Origin: Paenibacillus farraposensis
GTDB taxonomy: Bacteria; Bacillota; Bacilli; Paenibacillales; Paenibacillaceae
Direction: 5' to 3'
Assembly (NCBI RefSeq): GCF_020736845.1
Contig: NZ_JAFFQR010000043.1
Span: forward strand, 186,001-250,000
Length of the DNA stretch: 64,000 nucleotides
The first letter of the stretch is position 1. The number at the start of each line of letters is the position of its first letter. Below the pieces are notes generated by a model, which was not told the DNA's origin, did not search any database, and saw nothing but the letters and a program-made list of their open reading frames with translations. A program made the translations under genes and the position numbers. Shown piece by piece: positions 18,161 to 26,968 of this stretch.

Positions 18161-18258
18161 GATTAGTCTCTATCTTTCATGAAGTCAATAGTTGGAAATC
18201 TAAGGACGAGTGAGAAAACAAGAGAATTTATTATTTTATAATGGGAGGATAAAAGATA

Positions 18259-21200
18259 GTGAGGAAAATTAATGATCTTGATGCAGAGATTAAAGCATTT
18301 AAACGAAATATAGAACTTCTTATAAACACTGGAGATCTAGAAAATTCAAAAAAGTTGATCGCAGAGTTCCAATTGATAAAGGAAAAAGATATAGAAATTC
18401 AAAACATGAAAGCTATTATTAGCATAATCGAAAGAAATTATGTTGAGGCAGAGAAGCTTCTTTGGGAAGGTATTAACATAGAACCAGTGGATGCTGACAC
18501 GCTGTTTAACTTGGCATACTTATATGAAGTAACAGGGCAATATGAAAAATCTATAAATTTTTATAGACAAGCATATCGGGAAACTAAAGATTCACAAAGA
18601 AAGTTTGACATAAAACAAATCTTACTAAACTTTAATGATAAAGTAGAGTGTCCTGTTGAACGGAAGTTCATTGTTTTGTCCTCATGTCCTTGGGGGAAGA
18701 TGCTACAACGACCACATCAAATCTCAAGAGCATTAATGAAACTAGGCTACACAGTTGATTACATTCAACCTTTCACTGAAGGAAATGCATCTAGTGAAAA
18801 TGTTGGTATTGGCGAGCTAATGGAACTTAGTAAAAGTAACATTAGACGATATGATCTAATAAAAATCCACACTCCTGTCTCAGTTTATTATGAAGGAAAG
18901 TACTTATTAAACAATTATAGTAATATAGTTCAAGAATTACTCAATGAATCGGATGAAGAGGTTATACTTATATGTTATCTTCCGTCTCATGTGAATATAG
19001 TTAATCAACTGAGCGGTAGGTTCAGGGTGGTTTATGAATGTGTTGATGATCATAGCGATCTGGAACACTCTTACTGGAGTAATAAAGAGGATCGAGAATT
19101 TGAGAGTCAATTTTTAGAGAGAGCCGATGTAGTGACTACAACTAGTACTGCTTTGTATCTTACTAAGACAATGCAGAGTAAAAATAAGAATGTATTCCTC
19201 TCCAAAAATGCTGTCAATGTTGATGATTTTACTGTAACTGAATGTAATATTATTCCTGATGATCTAATGAGTATTCCTAGCCCAAGAATTTGTTACGTTG
19301 GTGCTGTTGATAGTTGGTTTGACAAAGATCTATTTTATGATCTTGTAAGAACAAACAAAGATAAATCATTTGTTGTTATAGGGCCTGTTAGGGAAGGCAT
19401 ATTAGATGAAAAAGAAGATAATTTATACCTTCTTGGTGTGAAAGATCATGCGATTTTAGGAAGATATCTGCACTTCATGGATGCCGGTATTATTCCATTT
19501 CAGGATAAAACAGATATCATTATAAATTGTGACCCCATCAAGGCGTACGAGTATGTTATAAGCGACTTGCCTGTGGTTGCTACTAATATGCCGGAATTAT
19601 ATCATGATGTAAGTTTTATAAAAACAAGTAATGATAATGAAAGTTTTGATCAGAATATAAGGGAAGCATTAGAACAGAAGATTGATCTCCAGGAACGAAT
19701 GGACTTCATATCTAAAAACACATGGGAAATCAGATGCCGGAATTTGCTGGATATATTGAATGGGGAAATCGAGAAACATGCTCAAAATAGAGTACTCGCT
19801 GATCTAAATCAAGCTTGGTCAAAAATTATAAGTAGGGGACAGAACCCTTTATTGAAGTCGCTATATTCTATGATTTTTGCAGAATCCAATACAAATCAAT
19901 ATCATAAACTTGCTAAGGAGTCCTACAAAGAATTCAAAATTTCATTTACATTAAAGAACTATATTTATTCTGCGGTAAAAAGTAACCACTTAATTGAATG
20001 CGCACAGGAAATTCTAGAGGATTGTTCGTTAAGAGATATAGATAAAGCAGAGTTATTATTCTTACTTGAGAAGAATGAATTGAACTGCTTGGAGTTTAGG
20101 TTACTTCATATAGCTAATCGATATACAGATATCAAAGGACTTTTAAATTCTCATGCTGAAGAGGAGAATATTTATTATTACAATCTAGCAAATTATTATT
20201 TTGATATTGGATTTTACGATCAGTCACTAAAAGCATATAAAAACTCTATGACCCAATTTGATGACAGTCCTATTCTAAATAAGAATATGTGTGATATTTT
20301 GATAAAAAGTGGAGATGTGTTAAAGGCTAAGACCTTTAAAAATAAAGAGAAAGTAGCGATTAATAAATATAATAAACTATCAAAAAAACAACCTAAAAAA
20401 GCATGCAGATTTAGCATAGTTATACCAACAAGAAATAGTCATAGTGTATTGAAATATACCATCATGACATGTCTTAAGCAAAATTTTTATGACTATGAGG
20501 TTGTCATTAGTGACAATAGTAGCAATAATTTTACTGAAAATATGATTAAGGAATTCAATGATCCAAAAATAAAGTACTATAGACCTGAAGATGAGCTTTC
20601 AATGACAGATAATTTCAATTTTGCTATTGGTAAGGCAGAAGGAGAATATATATTAGTATTAGGCTCTGATGATGGTTTGTTATCTCATGCACTTAATACA
20701 TTGGATCATATTTTATATTCTACAGATAAAGCAATACTGAAGTGGAATTCTATTGCTTATTGCTGGCCAGATGTCAAGTTGGTGGGGCAAGAGAATCTGC
20801 TTTATATTCCTAATAATCCTGCAGGTAAAATAAATATAAATACAATTAGGTATAGTGAGATAATGAACCATGTCTTGAACTTTGAATTACAGTACGCTGC
20901 GTTGCCTATGCTTTATTGCAATGCAGTAGTTCATAGAGATGTTGTTTTAAAATTACGAGATTTAACAGGCACTGTGTTTAAAGGGCTTGTTCCTGATGTA
21001 TACTCAGGTTTTGCATTGGCTTGTATACAAGAGGAATTTAGTTCTATAGACATACCTATATCTATTGGTGGATCATCAGGCAAAAGTACTGGGATTTCTT
21101 TTATAAAGCCAAACGTGGATTCAGAAACTAAAGCAATACAGGAAGATTTCTTAGTGTTAAACGGTGGAAAAACAGTAAATCACTTGGGTATTGCCCCGGA

Positions 21201-21585
21201 TATCCCAAATGTGGTTGTCGCAGTTGCAGAGGCATTTTTAACTATGAAACAAGCATTAGCGGAGTATAGTGAAAAAATGAGTTTAAATAGAAAAAAAATG
21301 TTGCAGATATGTGCTGATGAACTAGATTGTTCAGATGTTAATTTTTCTATTTACTTGCAAAAAATTTATGAAAGCTTATATGATGACTCCACTCTCCAAC
21401 AATGGTTTGTAGATAACTACATTGACAATATAGAATTTTATAGCAGAGGTATTAATAAAAAAAGTTCTGCACACTATCAAAAAGGGTTTACTTCAACGGG
21501 GATGCTTGTATTGGACATGAGTGATTTTAATGTTACTGATGTTTACGGTGCATCAGAATTCTTTAGTCGTATCACTGGTTGGTGA
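18259..21585 (+). CDS. Large two-domain glycosyltransferase (GT4-like plus GT2) with TPR segments
   Basis: 1108 residues; GTG start with GGGAGGA 9 bases upstream. Residues ~1-125 are TPR-like helices (VDADTLFNLAYLYEVTGQYEKSINFYRQA). Residues ~135-490 look like a GT-B/GT4 domain (SCPWGKMLQRPHQISRALMKLG, and PFQDKTDIIINCDPIKAYEYVI). Helical repeats follow to ~715. Residues ~720-1000 form a GT2 domain (FSIVIPTRNSHSVLKYTI, VVISDNSSNN, and LGSDDGL as the metal site). The C-terminal ~100 residues are unrecognised. Two catalytic domains in one chain suggest successive sugar additions. Very AT-rich, consistent with acquisition by transfer. Confidence 0.8.
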   Translation: MRKINDLDAEIKAFKRNIELLINTGDLENSKKLIAEFQLIKEKDIEIQNMKAIISIIERNYVEAEKLLWEGINIEPVDADTLFNLAYLYEVTGQYEKSINFYRQAYRETKDSQRKFDIKQILLNFNDKVECPVERKFIVLSSCPWGKMLQRPHQISRALMKLGYTVDYIQPFTEGNASSENVGIGELMELSKSNIRRYDLIKIHTPVSVYYEGKYLLNNYSNIVQELLNESDEEVILICYLPSHVNIVNQLSGRFRVVYECVDDHSDLEHSYWSNKEDREFESQFLERADVVTTTSTALYLTKTMQSKNKNVFLSKNAVNVDDFTVTECNIIPDDLMSIPSPRICYVGAVDSWFDKDLFYDLVRTNKDKSFVVIGPVREGILDEKEDNLYLLGVKDHAILGRYLHFMDAGIIPFQDKTDIIINCDPIKAYEYVISDLPVVATNMPELYHDVSFIKTSNDNESFDQNIREALEQKIDLQERMDFISKNTWEIRCRNLLDILNGEIEKHAQNRVLADLNQAWSKIISRGQNPLLKSLYSMIFAESNTNQYHKLAKESYKEFKISFTLKNYIYSAVKSNHLIECAQEILEDCSLRDIDKAELLFLLEKNELNCLEFRLLHIANRYTDIKGLLNSHAEEENIYYYNLANYYFDIGFYDQSLKAYKNSMTQFDDSPILNKNMCDILIKSGDVLKAKTFKNKEKVAINKYNKLSKKQPKKACRFSIVIPTRNSHSVLKYTIMTCLKQNFYDYEVVISDNSSNNFTENMIKEFNDPKIKYYRPEDELSMTDNFNFAIGKAEGEYILVLGSDDGLLSHALNTLDHILYSTDKAILKWNSIAYCWPDVKLVGQENLLYIPNNPAGKININTIRYSEIMNHVLNFELQYAALPMLYCNAVVHRDVVLKLRDLTGTVFKGLVPDVYSGFALACIQEEFSSIDIPISIGGSSGKSTGISFIKPNVDSETKAIQEDFLVLNGGKTVNHLGIAPDIPNVVVAVAEAFLTMKQALAEYSEKMSLNRKKMLQICADELDCSDVNFSIYLQKIYESLYDDSTLQQWFVDNYIDNIEFYSRGINKKSSAHYQKGFTSTGMLVLDMSDFNVTDVYGASEFFSRITGW

Positions 21586-21637
21586 GTAAGTCAGTTTTCA
21601 AAATCAGATAATATACTTGCAAGGGAAGTGGACGAAT

Positions 21638-22411
21638 ATGAAAGCAGTTATTTTAGCGGGAGGTTATGGTACGAGAATAAGTGAAGAAACACATTTAAAA
21701 CCAAAACCAATGATTGAAATTGGAGGTAAGCCAGTATTATGGCATATTATGAAAATTTACTCCCACTATGGAATCAATGATTTCATTATATGTCTAGGAT
21801 ATAAGGGATATTTAATAAAGGAGTATTTTGCAAATTATTATTTACACATGTCAGATATAACTTTTAATATGAAGGATAATCAAACTGAAATACATCATAA
21901 TACAAGCGAACCATGGAGAGTCACACTTGTAGACACAGGACTGGAAACCATGACAGGTGGTCGCTTAAAAAAAGTAAAGAAGTACGTAGGAAATGAAACG
22001 TTTTGCTTTACTTATGGAGATGGTGTTAGTGATGTTAATATTACTGAACTCATCAATTTTCATCGAAATACCGGAACTAAGGCTACTTTGACAGCTGTGC
22101 AGCCTCCAGGGCGCTTTGGTGCTATAGATATTATTTATAATAATAGAATAACTAGTTTTGAGGAGAAACCTCAAGGAGATGGAAACTGGGTAAATGGAGG
22201 ATATTTTGTTCTTGAGCCTGAGATTTTTGATCTAATTGAAGATGATACAACAGTTTGGGAGCTTAGTCCTTTAGAGAAATTGGCAAAAGATAATCAATTA
22301 TCAGCATTCAAGCATGATGGCTTTTGGCAACCTATGGATACACTTAGAGACAAAGTTAAATTGGAAGAACTATGGGACACGAGAAAAGCACCGTGGAAGG
22401 TGTGGGAATAA
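21638..22411 (+). CDS. rfbF: Glucose-1-phosphate cytidylyltransferase
   Basis: Makes CDP-glucose from CTP and glucose-1-phosphate. The protein has 257 residues, the usual RfbF length. The nucleotidyltransferase signature VILAGGYGTRISEET, the PMIEIGGKPVLWHIMKIYS block, TYGDGVSDV and the C-terminal GFWQPMDTLRDK all favour the cytidylyl rather than the thymidylyl branch. I chose the ATG at 21638, preceded by AAGGGAAGTGG, over a TTG at 21617. It is the first gene of a tightly packed operon; the next gene begins at the base after its stop. Confidence 0.93.
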   Translation: MKAVILAGGYGTRISEETHLKPKPMIEIGGKPVLWHIMKIYSHYGINDFIICLGYKGYLIKEYFANYYLHMSDITFNMKDNQTEIHHNTSEPWRVTLVDTGLETMTGGRLKKVKKYVGNETFCFTYGDGVSDVNITELINFHRNTGTKATLTAVQPPGRFGAIDIIYNNRITSFEEKPQGDGNWVNGGYFVLEPEIFDLIEDDTTVWELSPLEKLAKDNQLSAFKHDGFWQPMDTLRDKVKLEELWDTRKAPWKVWE

Positions 22412-23500
22412 ATGGGTTTCAATTTTTGGGAATCTAAGAAGATACTGATTACAGGACATACGGGTTTTAAAGGAAGTTGGCTATCGCTATGGTTACAATA
22501 TTTGGGGGCTGAGGTATATGGTTATAGTAGCCCGCTACCGGTTAGCGCCCCCAATCTATATGAAATCGCTCAAGTGTCCAAGAATATGGATTCTATGTAT
22601 GGGGACATTCTAGATTTTTGTAAACTGCAATCTTTTATTATGAGAATCCAACCAGATATCATATTCCATCTTGCTGCCCAGCCTTTGGTACGTGAATCGT
22701 ATGCTGAACCAATCATAACATTCTCTACAAATGTTATGGGAACAGTACATCTTTTAGAGGCTGCAAGGCACGTTGATTCGATTCGAGTTGTTATCAATGT
22801 AACAACAGATAAATGTTATGAAAATAATGGGCAATCGGCACAGGGATTCAAAGAAAACAATCCTTTGGGAGGTCACGACCCCTATAGCGCTAGTAAGGCA
22901 TGTTCAGAACTGGTTACTTCCGCCTACGAACAATCGTTTTATTCTAACTGCGGAAAGTTGCTGTCTTCTGCACGGGCAGGGAATGTTGTAGGTGGTGGCG
23001 ATTGGGCCATTGATCGTATCATTCCGGATATTATACGATCAGTGATTAGTGGGAAATTATTAAAAATCAGATACCCAAATGCTATTCGCCCTTGGCAGCA
23101 CGTATTGGATTGTTTGAATGGGTATTTGCTATTGGCAGAGAATATGTGGGAGTCAGGCGAGAAATTCATAGGGGCTTGGAATTTTGGTCCCGGAGATTCT
23201 TCAATTTTGTCAGTTGAGCAGCTAATCAAGGAGTGTAATTTACATTTAGGAAACAAACTGGAGTGGCTATGTGAATCTGAAACTCATGTACATGAAGCTT
23301 CACGATTAGTGCTTAATACTGAAAAGGCAACGACGTTGTTAGATTGGAAGCCTGGGTTAAACATACATCAAACGATAGAATGGACGATGGACTGGTATTT
23401 AGATTATATGAACAATAGTATTGACCAAAAAACGATACAGCAAATTAAGAATTATGAAAAAATAAAAGCAGCTAAACTTCCTAAGTCTAAGGAGATATGA
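22412..23500 (+). CDS. rfbG: CDP-glucose 4,6-dehydratase
   Basis: Converts CDP-glucose to CDP-4-keto-6-deoxyglucose. The 362 residues form an extended SDR: the NAD-binding ITGHTGFKGSWLSLWL at residue ~12, a central VTTDKCYENNG, and the catalytic Tyr-Lys in DPYSASKACSEL. RPWQHVLDCLNGYLLLAE is a further RfbG hallmark. It abuts rfbF with no spacer, and the two commit the pathway to CDP-sugars. Confidence 0.94.
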   Translation: MGFNFWESKKILITGHTGFKGSWLSLWLQYLGAEVYGYSSPLPVSAPNLYEIAQVSKNMDSMYGDILDFCKLQSFIMRIQPDIIFHLAAQPLVRESYAEPIITFSTNVMGTVHLLEAARHVDSIRVVINVTTDKCYENNGQSAQGFKENNPLGGHDPYSASKACSELVTSAYEQSFYSNCGKLLSSARAGNVVGGGDWAIDRIIPDIIRSVISGKLLKIRYPNAIRPWQHVLDCLNGYLLLAENMWESGEKFIGAWNFGPGDSSILSVEQLIKECNLHLGNKLEWLCESETHVHEASRLVLNTEKATTLLDWKPGLNIHQTIEWTMDWYLDYMNNSIDQKTIQQIKNYEKIKAAKLPKSKEI

Positions 23501-23504
23501 GTTA

Positions 23505-24734
23505 ATGTTAAATGAAGTATGTCGTTGCTGTGGGGAAAAATTAAATAATGTTTTTCTGGATTTAGGGGTATCTCCACTGGCTAATTCTTATGTGAAGTCA
23601 GAGAATCAAATGGAGAATGTGTATCCCTTACGGACTTATATTTGTGAGAAATGCTTTCTGGTCCAAGTACAGGATTATGAGTCACCAGAACATATATTCA
23701 GTGACTATGCTTATTTCAGTAGTTATTCAAATAGTTGGCTAACCCATTGCCAAAATTATGTGGAAAATATGATGGGTAAATTCCATTATACAAGCGAGAC
23801 TCAGGTGGTTGAAATTGCAAGTAATGATGGGTATTTACTTCAATACTTCAAAGAAAAAGGGGTTTCGGTACTAGGCATCGAACCTGCAGAAAACGTAGCA
23901 AAAGTTGCTATGAGCAAAGGTATCGAGACTTCGGTGAATTTTTTTGGAACTCCGATAGCTAAAGCATTAAAACAGAAAGGTAAGATGGCAGATTTACTAT
24001 TGGGTAATAATGTGCTTGCACATGTTCCTGACTTGAATGATTTTGTCGCAGGGATGAAAATATTGCTAAAGCCCAAGGGCACGATTACAATGGAATTTCC
24101 TCATCTGCTTCGGCTTATAGAGAATAATCAATTTGATACAATATATCATGAGCATTATTCATATTTTTCATTTAGTACAGTTACTCGTCTTTTTGCTCAA
24201 CATCAACTTTCCGTATATGATGTCGAGCAATTGAGTACTCACGGTGGATCTATTCGCATCTACGCAAGTCATTCAGAGAACCCTTGTTTTCTAACACAGG
24301 CATCTGTTCATGAGCTGCTTGATAAAGAAGCCAAGTTTGGAATGAAGAATATTGAGATGTATAGAGGGTTCCAGGAAAAAATTGAACAGTTAAAGAGACG
24401 AATTATGAAGTTTCTTATCGAATTAAAAGACCAAGGGAAAGTTATAGCGGGGTATGGTGCCCCTGCTAAAGGGAACACTTTAATCAATTATTGTGGTATT
24501 GATTGTGATTATTTGGATTTTACAGTAGATCGGAGTCAGTATAAGCAGGGAACTTTTCTGCCTGGTTCACGAATTCCAGTATATTCACCCGAGAAATTAA
24601 AATTGACCCAACCCGATTATGTATTTATTTTACCGTGGAATTTAAAGGATGAAATAATAGAACAAACCTCATTCATACGTGAATGGGGAGGTAAATGGAT
24701 TTTACCTATACCGGATATACACATTGTTGAATAA
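23505..24734 (+). CDS. TylCIII-type sugar C-methyltransferase
   Basis: 409 residues in three parts. An N-terminal zinc-binding-like part has CRCCG and CEKC. A central SAM-binding Rossmann domain includes VVEIASNDGYLLQYFKEKG and LGNNVLAHVPDLNDF. A C-terminal domain has VIAGYGAPAKGNTLINYCG. The YHEHYSYFS motif near residue 220 matches the catalytic His/Glu region of NDP-hexose C-3 methyltransferases such as TylC3 and TcaB9. It should add a methyl branch to a 4-keto-6-deoxy sugar, most simply C-3 of the CDP-4-keto-6-deoxyglucose made by the two preceding genes. Overlaps neither neighbour; 4-base gap upstream. Confidence 0.85.
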   Translation: MLNEVCRCCGEKLNNVFLDLGVSPLANSYVKSENQMENVYPLRTYICEKCFLVQVQDYESPEHIFSDYAYFSSYSNSWLTHCQNYVENMMGKFHYTSETQVVEIASNDGYLLQYFKEKGVSVLGIEPAENVAKVAMSKGIETSVNFFGTPIAKALKQKGKMADLLLGNNVLAHVPDLNDFVAGMKILLKPKGTITMEFPHLLRLIENNQFDTIYHEHYSYFSFSTVTRLFAQHQLSVYDVEQLSTHGGSIRIYASHSENPCFLTQASVHELLDKEAKFGMKNIEMYRGFQEKIEQLKRRIMKFLIELKDQGKVIAGYGAPAKGNTLINYCGIDCDYLDFTVDRSQYKQGTFLPGSRIPVYSPEKLKLTQPDYVFILPWNLKDEIIEQTSFIREWGGKWILPIPDIHIVE

Positions 24735-25490
24735 ATGAAAAGGGATGTGTGGACAGTGAATAGAGAGCGTTTCGAGTTAGAGAAAAAAGAAAACATTAAA
24801 CAACAGGCCACAGATGTAAAGTTGAGAAATACTGTATATGATTTTATTCTCCAACAGGCGGAACATAACTATACTTACAATTTTACATGGTTGGGAATGC
24901 CTATTATCCAATTTCCTCAAGATATTATTTCCTTGCAAGAGATCATTTGGGAAGTAAAACCTGATGTAATTATTGAAACAGGTATTGCACGTGGTGGTTC
25001 AATTATTTTCCATTCATCCATGCAAAGGCTGATCGGTAACAATGGAATAGTCATAGGAATAGATATTGACATTAGGTCTCATAATCGGGAAGCAATAGAA
25101 AATCATCCACTCGCAAGTAATGTCTATTTAATCGAGGGCGATTCCACTAGCGTTGAGGTTATGAATCAAGTAAAGGAGTTCATTCCAGAAGGTAAATCTG
25201 TTCTGGTCATACTGGATTCTAACCATACTCACGATCACGTTCTTAAAGAGTTGGAGGTATTTTCTCCTTTAGTTAACAATGGGAGTTATTTAGTTGTATT
25301 AGATACAATTGTTGAAGATATGCCGGATCATTTTTTCAAGGACCGTCCGTGGAAAGCGGGTAATAGTCCCAAAAGTGCTGTTAAACAATTCTTGAAGGAA
25401 AACAAGCGTTTCATTGTCGATAGAGATATTGAGGATAAACTTTTAATAACCGTTGCTCCTGAAGGATATCTGAAATGTATATCTGACTAG
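24735..25490 (+). CDS. CmcI/rhamnosyl O-methyltransferase-like SAM enzyme
   Basis: 251 residues. The family called cephalosporin hydroxylase (CmcI) includes sugar O-methyltransferases. Visible blocks are PDVIIETGIARGGSIIFHSS (SAM site), GIDIDIRSHN, and LDSNHTHDHVLKEL, the usual metal-binding region of this family. ATG is the base after the previous stop. A near-start GTG at 24756 is possible. In this operon it probably O-methylates a sugar hydroxyl; hydroxylation is unlikely because no Fe/2-oxoglutarate motif is seen. Confidence 0.8.
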   Translation: MKRDVWTVNRERFELEKKENIKQQATDVKLRNTVYDFILQQAEHNYTYNFTWLGMPIIQFPQDIISLQEIIWEVKPDVIIETGIARGGSIIFHSSMQRLIGNNGIVIGIDIDIRSHNREAIENHPLASNVYLIEGDSTSVEVMNQVKEFIPEGKSVLVILDSNHTHDHVLKELEVFSPLVNNGSYLVVLDTIVEDMPDHFFKDRPWKAGNSPKSAVKQFLKENKRFIVDRDIEDKLLITVAPEGYLKCISD

Positions 25491-25512
25491 TTATCAATGG
25501 AGGAATACTTGG

Positions 25513-26046
25513 ATGTTATTTACAGAAACTGTTTTATCAGGGGTGTATTTGATAGGATTAGAGCTATTAACTGATGTACGAGGACATTTTGCCAGGGCCT
25601 GGTGCCAAGATGAGTTTAAGTCACATGGCCTGGAGTGTTCATTCGTTCAATGTAATATCTCTTATAACGAAAAAAAAGGAACTCTGCGAGGATTACATTA
25701 TCAGGCATCTCCCTACGAAGAAGTGAAAATAGTCCGTTGTACGAAAGGATCTATTTATGATGTTATCGTGGATTTGAGGCCAGATTCTCCTACTTATAAA
25801 CAGTGGCTTTCTATTGAGTTGTCAGATAAAAATTACAAGATGCTCTATATCCCCAAGGGTTTCGCACATGGTTTTCAAACATTGTCTGATAATACAGAGG
25901 TTTTTTATCAGATGAGTCAAGTGTATAAAGCGGAATATGCCCGCGGAGTAAGATGGGATGATCCTGAATTTAATATAGAATGGCCTGAAGAAGAAAAGAG
26001 AATTATGTCAGAAAAAGACCAGAATTATGACGGGTATCGGCAATGA
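25513..26046 (+). CDS. rfbC: dTDP-4-dehydrorhamnose 3,5-epimerase-like protein
   Basis: RmlC-type cupin, 177 residues. Key motifs are GTLRGLHYQ with the catalytic His, VIVDLRPDSPTYKQW, and YIPKGFAHGFQTL. The family normally acts on dTDP-4-keto-6-deoxyglucose. Here no dTDP-sugar genes are present and the operon starts with CDP enzymes, so a 3- and/or 5-epimerase acting on a CDP-4-keto sugar (as AscF-type enzymes do) is inferred. The stop overlaps the next start by 4 bases. Confidence 0.88.
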   Translation: MLFTETVLSGVYLIGLELLTDVRGHFARAWCQDEFKSHGLECSFVQCNISYNEKKGTLRGLHYQASPYEEVKIVRCTKGSIYDVIVDLRPDSPTYKQWLSIELSDKNYKMLYIPKGFAHGFQTLSDNTEVFYQMSQVYKAEYARGVRWDDPEFNIEWPEEEKRIMSEKDQNYDGYRQ

Positions 26047-26966
26047 AAAAAAAAATAATTGTAACAGGAGCCAATGGATTTATTGGAAGCCATGTAGTAG
26101 ATGAATTAGGGATTACGGGAGATGAAGTATACGCCATTACATCAAAAGCTGATCCCAAAATAAATACCAGTAATGTTACATGGCTGAAAGCTAACTTACA
26201 CGATGATAATCAAATCGATAAAATATTCTCTATTGTCACTTCGCCCACGCATCTTCTACATCTAGCGTGGGACACTACACCAAGGCATTACTGGAATTCA
26301 CCTTCGAATTTTAAGTGGGTAAGCGCGAGTCTTTCTTTATTTGATCGGTTTCGTATTGCTGGAGGTAAACGAATTGTAGGAGTGGGTTCTTGCGCCGAAT
26401 ATGATTTAAGTCAAGGGGTATGTAAAGAGTCTGATACTCCCCTGAATTATAATACTATCTACGGATCGAGTAAAAACTCACTATACCAAATGTTGATGAC
26501 GTATTCACAGCACTTTGAAATTTCTAGTGCATGGGCACGGATGTTTTATCTATACGGCCCCCGTGAGCATCGACTACGTTTGGTTCCTTCAGTGATTCTA
26601 TCTTTACTGGATGGTGAGAAGGCAAAATGTTCCCACGGACAGCAAATTCGTGATTATCTATACGTTAAGGATGCAGCCCGGGCATTAGTGAAGTTGTTAA
26701 ATAGTGAAATGGATGGGCCTGTTAATATTGGTTCAGGCAAACCGATAAGCTTGTCCGAAATTATATTTAAAGTTGCTGACATTCTTGACAACAGAGAATT
26801 AATTCAGTTGGGGGGGATTCCAACCTCTGCTAAAGAACCAGCAATTGTTCTTGCTGATATAACCAGGCTGAGAGAAAATACCGATTGGAGTCCCTCCTCT
26901 AATTTGGAACAGGGATTATATGAAACTGTTCAGTGGTGGAAGTCCAATCTGTTTGGAGGTAAGTAA
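26043..26966 (+). CDS. NAD-dependent epimerase/reductase (SDR), probable 4-ketoreductase
   Basis: 307 residues. The Rossmann start IIVTGANGFIGSHVVDELG is at residue 4; GSCAEYD provides the Ser and YGSSKNSLYQ the catalytic Tyr-x-x-x-Lys. A substrate-binding C-terminal half includes GQQIRDYLYVKDAARALVKLL. The place after the epimerase fits a final reduction of the 4-keto group, giving the finished CDP-deoxysugar. It could instead be an epimerase; motifs alone do not decide. ATGA overlap with rfbC shows translational coupling. Confidence 0.82.
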   Translation: MKKKIIVTGANGFIGSHVVDELGITGDEVYAITSKADPKINTSNVTWLKANLHDDNQIDKIFSIVTSPTHLLHLAWDTTPRHYWNSPSNFKWVSASLSLFDRFRIAGGKRIVGVGSCAEYDLSQGVCKESDTPLNYNTIYGSSKNSLYQMLMTYSQHFEISSAWARMFYLYGPREHRLRLVPSVILSLLDGEKAKCSHGQQIRDYLYVKDAARALVKLLNSEMDGPVNIGSGKPISLSEIIFKVADILDNRELIQLGGIPTSAKEPAIVLADITRLRENTDWSPSSNLEQGLYETVQWWKSNLFGGK

Positions 26967-26968
26967 AT

